64,000 bases of DNA. It comes from an uncultured Fibrobacter sp. Lineage in GTDB: Bacteria; Fibrobacterota; Fibrobacteria; Fibrobacterales; Fibrobacteraceae. The notes below the pieces were generated by a model that did not search any database, was not told where the DNA came from, and saw only the letters and a list, made by a program, of their open reading frames with translations. The stretch's first letter is position 1. The number at the start of each line of letters is the position of its first letter. Shown here piece by piece: positions 37,559 through 46,399 of the stretch. The translations under genes were made by a program, and so were the position numbers. The DNA lies in the NCBI GenBank assembly GCA_946407235.1, contig CAMJNF010000001.1, positions 1 through 64,000 on the forward strand. Direction: 5' to 3'.

Positions 37559-38974
37559 TTGAGGTTTACAATGGCTAAAAAGAAAGACACCCAGACAAAC
37601 ATGTGGACAGGTCGTTTTGCTAGCGGCATGGCCCAGAGCATGGTCGATTTAAGTTTCAGCTTGCAGTTTGATGCGGAACTCATTGAAGAGGATATCCAAG
37701 GAAGTATCGGACACGGCAAGGGTCTCGTTGAATCTGGAGTTCTTTCCAAGGCCGACTACAAGAAAATTTGCGATGGATTAAAGAGCATTCTCGATGATTA
37801 TCACGCCGGTAAAAATCTCTGGTGCGATAGCGACGAAGACATCCACATGGCTGTGGAACGCGTGCTCACGGAACGCATCGGCGCACTTGGCAAAAAAATC
37901 CACACGGGCCGCAGCCGCAATGACCAGGTCTGCACGGACTTCAAGCTTTACATGCGCAACCGCGCGGTCGAAATTCGCGCACTTGAACTAGAACTCATGG
38001 AAACCGTATTGGACCTCGCCAAGAAATACTTCGGCAAGATGATGCCGGGTTACACGCACTTGCAGCAGGCCCAGCCGATTTACTTTAGCCATTACCTCAT
38101 GAGCATGTTCTTTGCCGTGAGCCGTGACGTGAAACGTCTCGACAACTTCTTGGAATTGCACAGCCAGCTTCCGCTCGGCAGTGGCGCCATGGCAGGTTCA
38201 GCATTTCCGTACCACCGCGCTCTCGTCGCCGAAGCCCTGGGCTTTAAGGACGTGAGCCCGAACAGCATTGACGCCGTAAGCCATCGCGACATGATGCTCG
38301 AATTCGAAGCGGACCTCGCCATCATCGCAAACACGATGAGCCGCTACGCCGAAGACTTTGTAAACTGGAGCACTTGCGAATTTGGATTCCTCACGTTGCA
38401 CGATGCATTCTCCAGCGGTTCTTCAATGATGCCGCAGAAGAAGAATCCGGACTCCATGGAACTTATCCGCGGAAAGTCTGGCCGTATGCTCGGAAACTTT
38501 TCTGCACTTTACACGCTCGTGAAGGGCGCTCCGCTCAGCTATAGCCGCGACTTGCAAGAAGACAAGGAACCAGTCTTTGACAGCGTCCACAACGTGAAGG
38601 TGATTCTCCGCGTGATGAAGGAAGCATTGGAAACTGCTCGTTTCAACTTCGAGACAATGCACGCCAAGATGCTCCCGGCGCTCCTCGCAACAGACCTTGC
38701 AGACTTGCTCGTGGAAGCAGGCGTTCCGTTCCGCGACGCCCACCACGTCGTGGGAAGCCTCGTCGGCGATGCAGCACGCCAGGGCAAGCAGTTTACGGAA
38801 CTTTCCGACGAGGCTTGGGCCGCCGCAGGCGTCCCGGACGTCGCCAAGATGAAGAAGACGCTTACGTTCGAATACAGCGTAAGCAAGCGCAACATCGAGG
38901 GCGGTACGGGTCCGAAGTCCGTAAAACAGCAGTTCACGAAGGCAGCCGCACTCCTCAAGAAGCTCAAGAAGTAA
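37559..38974 (+). CDS. argH: Argininosuccinate lyase (likely start 37571, MAKKKDTQTNMW)
   Basis: MWTGRFASGM; HTGRSRNDQVCTDFKLY; SSMMPQKKNPDSMELIRGKSGR. Confidence 0.96.
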   Translation: MRFTMAKKKDTQTNMWTGRFASGMAQSMVDLSFSLQFDAELIEEDIQGSIGHGKGLVESGVLSKADYKKICDGLKSILDDYHAGKNLWCDSDEDIHMAVERVLTERIGALGKKIHTGRSRNDQVCTDFKLYMRNRAVEIRALELELMETVLDLAKKYFGKMMPGYTHLQQAQPIYFSHYLMSMFFAVSRDVKRLDNFLELHSQLPLGSGAMAGSAFPYHRALVAEALGFKDVSPNSIDAVSHRDMMLEFEADLAIIANTMSRYAEDFVNWSTCEFGFLTLHDAFSSGSSMMPQKKNPDSMELIRGKSGRMLGNFSALYTLVKGAPLSYSRDLQEDKEPVFDSVHNVKVILRVMKEALETARFNFETMHAKMLPALLATDLADLLVEAGVPFRDAHHVVGSLVGDAARQGKQFTELSDEAWAAAGVPDVAKMKKTLTFEYSVSKRNIEGGTGPKSVKQQFTKAAALLKKLKK

Positions 38975-39204
38975 GAGGATCGAGATGGCGATGCCCGCTC
39001 GGTGGCGGGCATGACAGCTGTACAAAATGTCTGAAGGGCGACCCCGTCCCCATTCGCGGATCATGACTACTAAGCAGCATGGCTGCAAGTAGTCAAAGCC
39101 AATAAATCCGGGGTGACAGCAAAACAAGAAATAATGGATCCTTCGCGTTGCTCAGGATGACGGATGACTGGCCGGGGTGACAGCTGTACAAGATGTCTGG
39201 ATGA

Positions 39205-39236
39205 CAAAAAAAGAGGCCCGAAGGGTCTCTTTTTTG
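39205..39236 (+). terminator. Hairpin terminator between argH and the FISUMP gene (possibly bidirectional)
   Basis: AAAAAAGAGGCCCGAAGGGTCTCTTTTTT. Confidence 0.75.
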
Positions 39237-39258
39237 CTTTATTTTTTTTGCGAAAGAT

Positions 39259-40557
39259 CTATTTCTTTTGGCAACGGACCGAGAATTCGTTAGAAACATT
39301 TTTTAAAACGGTGCTTGGCATGTTTTCATAGTAATTTATCCACAATACTGTACCATTGCCATTCGTAGGAGATTCCGATGTCCAGAAATAGGCACTTGTC
39401 TTCAAGTCAAAATAATCTCCGTTATCGCGACCGCCCGCAGGCTTTGCGTCAAAGCCCCAGAAATTAAGTCCCTTGGAAGCCTTGTCGGTCCAACCGGAGA
39501 TTGAACGCAGCTCTGCTGAAGATTGAACATAAGCATTTAACTTCGCATATACCAAGGATGAAGGCAAAACCCAGCCTTCCGGGCAAACTTTCTTTGCAGC
39601 TTCGTATGTATAAAGACGACCGTACTTCTTACAATTTTCCTTATCGTCGTTGTAGCAATGGCTACCCTCTACCTCGGCATTCATATTATCGGCCATCCAG
39701 GTTACGCCATCAATTTCTATGGTCCTGTAAGTCTGATCTTTATATTCAAGTTTTCCATAATCATGCGGGATTTTTTCAAGATACGAGGAATCCAGCGAGC
39801 CCGAAACCACTAAATCAGAAGGATTCGCAACGCAACGAACGGACAGACCATGGTCCTTATAGAAATTACCTTGCTGCAACAATTCTACATCATTGCGGAG
39901 CTGCCAACCATAAGCTGTTCCAGCATCATTTTCATTAGCCGACCAAAAGAATGCTATACGGCCCGTACTCAAGAAAGTTTCACCATCGTTGTTGCGGCGT
40001 CCAGAAGCGAGTGCGTTAAAACCAAAACGATTTGTCGGAGCAGGAACACTATCAGACTTTTCCCATGTTTCCGTAGACTTTAAGCTCGTGCCCTCACCTT
40101 CATGACCATTATCGTTATTCACACTCGTAATCAAGTTGAGCCAATCTCTTTGCGTCGGAAGTCGCCAACCAGCCGGACAAATGCCACGCCATGACGAACC
40201 GTTATTGTTAACATAATTCGTTGAATTGAATCTCTTATCCAAATCCATTGCGGCTGTCCAAGAATAAAGACGGCCATATTTGGAGCAATTTTTATCATCT
40301 TCATGACACCAAGAATTGCCTTTAAGATTTGGCATGCTTGTGGAATCCGCATAACGAAGGTTTTCGGTCATCCAATAGTAGCCGGCAACCAAAGCCACCC
40401 CATATTCATTACCATCACGAAGGTCAACAAACTTGCCATCCTTAACCGAAACAGGTTTCTCAATACTTCTTAGAACATGTTCATCTGGAGAAGAACAACC
40501 CACAAAATTTCCAATTGCAACAGATGCAGTCAACAACAAAAACTTCTTTAAATTCAT
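39259..40557 (-). CDS. FISUMP lipoprotein with two FISUMP domains
   Basis: Two copies of DGxxY...WMxxNLRY/NMN...GRLYxxxAA...CPxGWxLPxxxxW. Confidence 0.88.
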   Translation of the reverse strand: MNLKKFLLLTASVAIGNFVGCSSPDEHVLRSIEKPVSVKDGKFVDLRDGNEYGVALVAGYYWMTENLRYADSTSMPNLKGNSWCHEDDKNCSKYGRLYSWTAAMDLDKRFNSTNYVNNNGSSWRGICPAGWRLPTQRDWLNLITSVNNDNGHEGEGTSLKSTETWEKSDSVPAPTNRFGFNALASGRRNNDGETFLSTGRIAFFWSANENDAGTAYGWQLRNDVELLQQGNFYKDHGLSVRCVANPSDLVVSGSLDSSYLEKIPHDYGKLEYKDQTYRTIEIDGVTWMADNMNAEVEGSHCYNDDKENCKKYGRLYTYEAAKKVCPEGWVLPSSLVYAKLNAYVQSSAELRSISGWTDKASKGLNFWGFDAKPAGGRDNGDYFDLKTSAYFWTSESPTNGNGTVLWINYYENMPSTVLKNVSNEFSVRCQKK

Positions 40558-40666
40558 AAAGAACCCCTTTTAACGTTATTTTCACAAACAAAAGTATATT
40601 ATTTTTTTTCTTGAGGAACAAGTCTGTCTACAATTCTAAACAAATCGTTGTAAATTTCGAGGAAAA

Positions 40667-41569
40667 TTAATACTTCAACTCAAACTTTCCAATTTCATCG
40701 CGCAAAATAACACGGTCGTTCTTGATCGCGACAACTGTAACTTCCCAAATTTTCTGACCGACGCTCACAACGGCAGATTCACCACGGAATTTGAGGATTG
40801 CAACAGGATTATTCCCCGGCAAAATGGCATCGAGAGTGATTGGCGGATGTTCTTTGGGCGGCGGAAGTTCCTTGGGCTTTGCCACTTTAACCGGAGCAGG
40901 CTTCGGCTTTGGTAACAGTGACTTGGGCAAGCCAAACGGATCACGCAAACTGTCCAGCGAAAATTCTTGCGGTTGCAGCAAAGAAAGCATATCCTTCAAA
41001 CTTAAACTGGAACTATTTTTGAGAGCCACAGCCGAACCTGAGCTATTTGCATTACGGCTCAAGACCGAGAACCTAACCGATGCGGACACTCGCCCCTTTT
41101 CTTCACGGTTCAAGCTCACATCATCGATGCGGATACAGAACATTCCATTTTCAAGTTCCTTCAAAAATTTCAGGACATCGATAAACGAATCACTTGTCTT
41201 AAACGAAACGGGAATTTCAATTTCGGATTCAGAGCTGCGCATTTCACCCGTTGACAAATCGTTCAAGACGATTCCCGATTTTGATGCAACTTCATGCACG
41301 AACGTAAGGATTTTCGAAGAAGTCACTTGGACATTCGTGTACTTCTTAATGCGCGTAGAAACCTTGTTGTATTCGGCAATCAGAGAATCCGGAGATGCAT
41401 CAACATTCTGCATAGACTCCGACATTTTAATTTCGGAACGCGCAGAGGAAAATGATTCTGCCACATTCTTTGCAGACGGCACTACAAACCAGAAAAGAGC
41501 ATACAAGGTAAATAGGACTGTGGCAAATGCAATTATGCTATACTTTTTTCGCGAAAGAAACATCTTCAT
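40667..41569 (-). CDS. PilO/PilP-like pilus or secretion assembly protein
   Basis: N-terminal TM plus coiled coil; C-terminal LDAILPGNNPVAILKFRGESAVVSVGQKIWEVTVVAIKNDRVILRDE resembles the PilP/GspC homology region. Confidence 0.6.
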   Translation of the reverse strand: MKMFLSRKKYSIIAFATVLFTLYALFWFVVPSAKNVAESFSSARSEIKMSESMQNVDASPDSLIAEYNKVSTRIKKYTNVQVTSSKILTFVHEVASKSGIVLNDLSTGEMRSSESEIEIPVSFKTSDSFIDVLKFLKELENGMFCIRIDDVSLNREEKGRVSASVRFSVLSRNANSSGSAVALKNSSSLSLKDMLSLLQPQEFSLDSLRDPFGLPKSLLPKPKPAPVKVAKPKELPPPKEHPPITLDAILPGNNPVAILKFRGESAVVSVGQKIWEVTVVAIKNDRVILRDEIGKFELKY

Positions 41570-42789
41570 CGAACATCCTCCGCGCCCAAGCTAAACTTTA
41601 TAACCTGGAGTTTATTCCAAGTTGTCTTTTCGGTCGTTTTAAGACGCACGTTCACCAAGTTCCGTTCTTTTTCGAGCGTAGACAAGAAATCAGAAAGATC
41701 TTCGGGCGTAATAGCATAGCCCTGCACAGAATGATTCCCGCGAGAAGCGTTCCAGCTTGTAATCCAAACGTTATCAGTAACATTAACTACAAAATTCTTT
41801 AGCGATGTCGCCATATGGCTACGATGCTTCAAAAACGTTTCCGATGCGGCCCTGTCATTTTCAAGTTTTTCTAGCACCTGCGAAAGTTCTTTCTGTTTTT
41901 GCACCCTTGCCTTAAACCCTTGAATCTTAGATTGCGAGCGGTCCACATATACGCTAGTACCTATGCGGAACGCAAACAGAGCAATAAAAGACAAAGAAAC
42001 AAACGCTAGGCAAAATTTTAGAATCCGGCGTGAAAAAGCAGCCTCGCGAATCCGGCGGACGGCACCCTTATCAACAGCCGTATGGAACGCAGGCACGCCA
42101 TCGGTACGGAAGAGCCAAGCATCTTCGGCTACAGCCTTCGCAAGCGTTTCGGGTTCCATCGAAAACGGTTCTTCAACCGTATCTTTCAAAAAGAAATGTT
42201 CACGTACATAGCCAGATAAGCGCTCCGCATTCTCCCCCGCCACCTTGTACCCAGCAACAATTTTACCGCCAGAAGCAAGCAACAGACGAACAAAGCCATC
42301 GCTACAATTCGTAAACAAGCAAGGCTGTTCACTTGAAACATCCAGCAATTCAGCCACAACAAGAACCGACGGGACATGGAGCAAAATCTTGAAGCCATAC
42401 TTGTCCATATCGGCTACAAAATTCTCTACAGAACTTTTCAAAGCGACTGCCGAAAAATCACCACTTATAGATTCTACGTTATCTAGATTTTCGGCTTTGT
42501 AACCGGGGAAATCCGCGACAGCCCCAACTTCTTCAGAAACAATTTTTACAGGCGTACAGCAATCGACAAGTAAAATGCCATCGGCACCGCCACCGTTTTT
42601 CACCTGGAATTCGCGACATTCCGCAAGTGTTCCCGAAAACGAGTAATCGACAAAACTGCGACCAGCCCCGCGCCCGCGCATCACGCGTAAAATATGGGCC
42701 GAGCCCGCATTAGCAAAATCACTTACGACAAGCACCCACCAGAATCGTCCGGTGACATCATCGAGCATTTTTCCCAGAGATGCAGCCAC
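41566..42789 (-). CDS. PilM/PilN-like (GspL/M-like) assembly protein
   Basis: C-terminal TM plus PilN-like domain (VYVDRSQSKIQGFKARVQKQKEL...NVWITSWNASRGNHSVQGYAITPEDLSDFLSTLE); overlaps its neighbours. Confidence 0.6.
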   Translation of the reverse strand: MAASLGKMLDDVTGRFWWVLVVSDFANAGSAHILRVMRGRGAGRSFVDYSFSGTLAECREFQVKNGGGADGILLVDCCTPVKIVSEEVGAVADFPGYKAENLDNVESISGDFSAVALKSSVENFVADMDKYGFKILLHVPSVLVVAELLDVSSEQPCLFTNCSDGFVRLLLASGGKIVAGYKVAGENAERLSGYVREHFFLKDTVEEPFSMEPETLAKAVAEDAWLFRTDGVPAFHTAVDKGAVRRIREAAFSRRILKFCLAFVSLSFIALFAFRIGTSVYVDRSQSKIQGFKARVQKQKELSQVLEKLENDRAASETFLKHRSHMATSLKNFVVNVTDNVWITSWNASRGNHSVQGYAITPEDLSDFLSTLEKERNLVNVRLKTTEKTTWNKLQVIKFSLGAEDVR

Positions 42790-44807
42790 TACTTTTCAAC
42801 CTGTTCTGTTTTGACTTCGGGAGTTCCTGCCGGCATTGCACCTGCAGCGGCAACAGTATCAGCAGGAGCTTCGACTACAGGCTCTTTAGCCGGTTCTTCC
42901 TTTTTCACTTTTTCTTTCTTGGGAACGAGCGGCTGTTTTGCCTTTTCAATTTCGTCAGCAATATCAACGCTACCTTCATGACCGTAATAAATGTGCGGAG
43001 TCACAAAAATTAACAGTTGGCTCTTGCTATGCACTCGCTCCACGTTCTTGAACAACCAGCCAAGAATAGGGATAGAACCGAGGAACGGCACTTGGTTGTA
43101 CACATCATTCACCGATTCTTTTACCATGCCGCCAAGCACAATCGTCTCGCCATCGCGCAAACGCACCGAAGACTTGACATAACGCTTGTTGAGTGTTGGC
43201 GGAACAGAACTGTTGAAGCTACCTTCCGGTTCCGAGAAATCAGGAACAATCTCGCAAGTGATTTCCCCCTCGCCCGTAACATAAGGCGTCACCGTGATAT
43301 TGGAGTTTGCTTCAATTTGTTCGAAACGCTGAGTCGTCTTGGACGTAACAGCATCGCCCTGATTGTAATCCACCTCGGACGACATCATGTAATACTGCGT
43401 TTGACCAATCGTGAGAACCGCCGTTTCGCCATTCAGCGTTGCAATCTGGGAGCGGGCCTTTACGTCAAGAATCTTTTCTTGTTCCATGGCATTGATTTTT
43501 GTAACCATGTCCTTCGGGATACTCACAATTTCGCCTAAACCAAGACCATTAAATATCTTTTGAGTTTGCCTTGCGTTCAACGTTTGATCAATGCTCGGGA
43601 ACAATTTCTCAGAACCCATATGCTGAGAAGCCTTGCCGAAAAGCAAATTCAGCCCATGACTGTGGCCCTTTTCGATATCCATGTCAACTACAAGAACTTC
43701 AATCAAAATCTGCGCCACCGGCAAATCCATCTTATCGACATACTGCGAAATAGCATCAAGTACATCGTAATTACCAACTGCCATCAAAGCGTTCTGCGAC
43801 TTGACGACCTGAATTTGCGTGCTCCGCGTAAGCGTTGTGGGCAAAAGCTTGATCACATCTTCGGCTCGCAAATGCTTGAGTTTGATCAAGAGAGAATTGT
43901 CCGCGGTCTGCATTTCGTGAGGACCGATAAAGTAAACACCATCGCGTTCCCAGAAGGTGTAAGACGTGCCACGGAACAAGAATTTGAGCGCATCGCGAAT
44001 AGGAATTTCAGAAATATGCGCCGTCACCTGGCCATCGATTTTTCCATAGACCATCGTGTTCAGCTTTGTCTGCGCCAAAACTTCACTCAAGAGAGATGCA
44101 AGCGGAGCATCAACAGCCTCGATGTTCAGCAGAGAATCACTCACTAGGCGAACCCTGAAACGACCGCCGTTCTCTTGACGGCCATTACCAAGATTCCAAG
44201 CGGCTTTTTTGATAGAAATGACGCCATCATCTTCTTCGTAGTCCAATTCCGCCGATTCCGCCACATGACGAATAGCGCGATCAAAAGGCATGTTTTGTAC
44301 AAAAAGCGACACATGCTTATTTTCGCCACGTTCCAAAAGAATATTCTTGCCTGTTACCTCAACAATCTTACGGACAACCTTGTCCAGAGGAGCGTCTTCG
44401 ACATCGATCGTCAAAGTATTGTTGCGACTTTCGACACGGAAACGTTTCTCAGGAGGCTTGGGTGGTTCCGGAGCCTTTTCGACATGCTTTTTAACATGGA
44501 TCGTACCGCCATCGACCGTATATTCGTAGCCGTTCCACTGCAAAAGCAAGCGCAAAGCATCCTTAAGCGGCTGATTATTGAAATTGATTGTCACCGGACC
44601 ACGAACATCAGGTGCGAGGAACAAGTTGAGCCCGTACTGGACGGCCATTCCTTGCAAGAGATCGCGAATTTCGGTATTCTTGACGTTCAGATTCTTAACA
44701 ATAACGGAATCCGCAATCGGGAGCGGAGTAAATGTCTGGGCGGGCACCGTTGCGTACAATGCAAACAACAATGCAAAAACCAACTCGTACTTGCGTATAA
44801 AATTCAT
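42789..44807 (-). CDS. pilQ: Secretin, type IV pilus PilQ-like
   Basis: STN/N0-like repeats; VLGGMVKESVNDVYNQVPFLGSIPILGWLFKNVERVHSKSQLLIFVTPHI. Confidence 0.9.
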   Translation of the reverse strand: MNFIRKYELVFALLFALYATVPAQTFTPLPIADSVIVKNLNVKNTEIRDLLQGMAVQYGLNLFLAPDVRGPVTINFNNQPLKDALRLLLQWNGYEYTVDGGTIHVKKHVEKAPEPPKPPEKRFRVESRNNTLTIDVEDAPLDKVVRKIVEVTGKNILLERGENKHVSLFVQNMPFDRAIRHVAESAELDYEEDDGVISIKKAAWNLGNGRQENGGRFRVRLVSDSLLNIEAVDAPLASLLSEVLAQTKLNTMVYGKIDGQVTAHISEIPIRDALKFLFRGTSYTFWERDGVYFIGPHEMQTADNSLLIKLKHLRAEDVIKLLPTTLTRSTQIQVVKSQNALMAVGNYDVLDAISQYVDKMDLPVAQILIEVLVVDMDIEKGHSHGLNLLFGKASQHMGSEKLFPSIDQTLNARQTQKIFNGLGLGEIVSIPKDMVTKINAMEQEKILDVKARSQIATLNGETAVLTIGQTQYYMMSSEVDYNQGDAVTSKTTQRFEQIEANSNITVTPYVTGEGEITCEIVPDFSEPEGSFNSSVPPTLNKRYVKSSVRLRDGETIVLGGMVKESVNDVYNQVPFLGSIPILGWLFKNVERVHSKSQLLIFVTPHIYYGHEGSVDIADEIEKAKQPLVPKKEKVKKEEPAKEPVVEAPADTVAAAGAMPAGTPEVKTEQVEK

Positions 44808-44837
44808 GGAGACAAAGTTAGAAAAATAAAGTAAAAA

Positions 44838-44868
44838 GAAAAGGCACCTTGCGGAGAAGGAGCCTTTA
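44838..44868 (-). terminator. Terminator of the FISUMP gene 44908-45762
   Basis: On the minus strand: GGCTCCTTCTCCGCAAGGTGCCTTTTCTTTTT. Confidence 0.6.
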
Positions 44869-44907
44869 TCAGCAATTCAAGGAATTGTAAGAAAAATGTA
44901 TGGTTAG

Positions 44908-45762
44908 TTAATCCATTAGGCATCGAACGGAGATGTAAACATCTCGATCAATAACCCCCGCACTTACTGATGAAGATGTAAATTTAGCATAATACATATA
45001 CCCCTCTTGTTTTTCATCAACAGTTGCAAAATTACCAGACTGTCCAAAAAGCACTGCACCAAAGGAATAACTATAATCACCAGCCAACAAAATATCAAAA
45101 CCAGATTTTCCCGTTCCACCAGCAGATTCCGCCAACAAATCCTGAACAGCGACATTATCTAACAAAACTTGCCATTCCTCGATACTGGGGATATGCCAAC
45201 CAGTCGGGCAAACTCCTTTAAATGGACGAACTGATTCAGGGAATGCTGGGTAAAGCGTTCCACGATCAACAGCATCAGCAAAACACCGCTGGTTGTACAA
45301 ATATCCAAAAGTTTCACAATTAGCATCATCATTATCAGGGCACTTATATGCAAATAAGCCGTTGTCATGAGCAACATCATAAGCCAAATTTTGAGCAAAC
45401 CAAGTTTGCGAGCCAATCGTGACCGTTTTATACTTTTTCCCATCACGTTCATCCGTCACCGTATTAGTCGCAGCATCATAATTTACTGGAATAGAGCCTT
45501 TTACTGCAGAACAACTAGATGCTACAGAAGAACTACTTGCAGCGCTCTTTTCCACAGAGCTAGATGATTCTTCGCCTACAGTTGCGGAAGAACTAGATAC
45601 CGTCGAAGCTTTACCACCATCAGAGCTAGAAAGTATAGCAGATTCAGAAGATGAATTCGGTATTTTTTCAGGAGCAGGCCCCGAAGACGAATCGTCACCA
45701 CATGCAGCAAGAAGTACTGCAGCGAGAAAAATATAATTGTATTTCATAATACGCACCTTCAT
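44908..45762 (-). CDS. FISUMP lipoprotein with Ser-rich linker
   Basis: LLAACGDDSSSGP lipobox; poly-Ser stretches; DERDGKKYKTVTIGSQTWFAQNLAYD; GVCPTGWHIPSIEEWQ. Confidence 0.9.
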   Translation of the reverse strand: MKVRIMKYNYIFLAAVLLAACGDDSSSGPAPEKIPNSSSESAILSSSDGGKASTVSSSSATVGEESSSSVEKSAASSSSVASSCSAVKGSIPVNYDAATNTVTDERDGKKYKTVTIGSQTWFAQNLAYDVAHDNGLFAYKCPDNDDANCETFGYLYNQRCFADAVDRGTLYPAFPESVRPFKGVCPTGWHIPSIEEWQVLLDNVAVQDLLAESAGGTGKSGFDILLAGDYSYSFGAVLFGQSGNFATVDEKQEGYMYYAKFTSSSVSAGVIDRDVYISVRCLMD

Positions 45763-45784
45763 TTTTTTTAATTTCTAATAACAT

Positions 45785-46390
45785 TTACGGAATTTCGACC
45801 AAACATTTTTCCTTGGGGGTATTTTCATCGCATTCAGCTGTTTTATCCCAAAGCCATGCGGTATAATGATAAAGTGTATCATTAGTGTCTTTTAAAACAA
45901 GTCGTTTTGCTTTATTCCAATCAAAATTCGCTCCAATCCTTTCAATATATCGACTCGTGTCAGAACCAAAAAAAACTTGAGTCTTTAATGTTGTTTGATA
46001 ATAGGCATTCATATCAATAGTTCTTTTAGTCAGCAAAATATTTTTTTTCGTACTTTTATTTTTTAAAAAAATTTCAACAAGAACAGTTCCCCTTAAACGA
46101 TTATTACACCCCCAAATATCACCACCTCCAATCAAAACATTACAAAAACCTATACCATACACCATAATATGCCCATCTCTTACCGTCTTAAAATTCTCAT
46201 CACATTCACTGTTTCCACCAGCAACTGTATCACCATCAAATACATGCACAAGATCATATGATTTTCTAACTTCATTCGCACCATCTAAAATGCCAGAAAC
46301 ATACATCTTATTTGCATGTTCATAATAATTAGAAAGAAAGCACGATGACAGCAGAAACGACAAAACACACAATAACGTTATTTTTTTCAC
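45785..46390 (-). CDS. Small lipoprotein, candidate immunity protein of the adjacent RHS gene
   Basis: Lipobox LSFLLSSCF; starts about 10 bp after the RHS stop. Confidence 0.6.
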   Translation of the reverse strand: MKKITLLCVLSFLLSSCFLSNYYEHANKMYVSGILDGANEVRKSYDLVHVFDGDTVAGGNSECDENFKTVRDGHIMVYGIGFCNVLIGGGDIWGCNNRLRGTVLVEIFLKNKSTKKNILLTKRTIDMNAYYQTTLKTQVFFGSDTSRYIERIGANFDWNKAKRLVLKDTNDTLYHYTAWLWDKTAECDENTPKEKCLVEIP

Positions 46391-46399
46391 AATCCCCCC

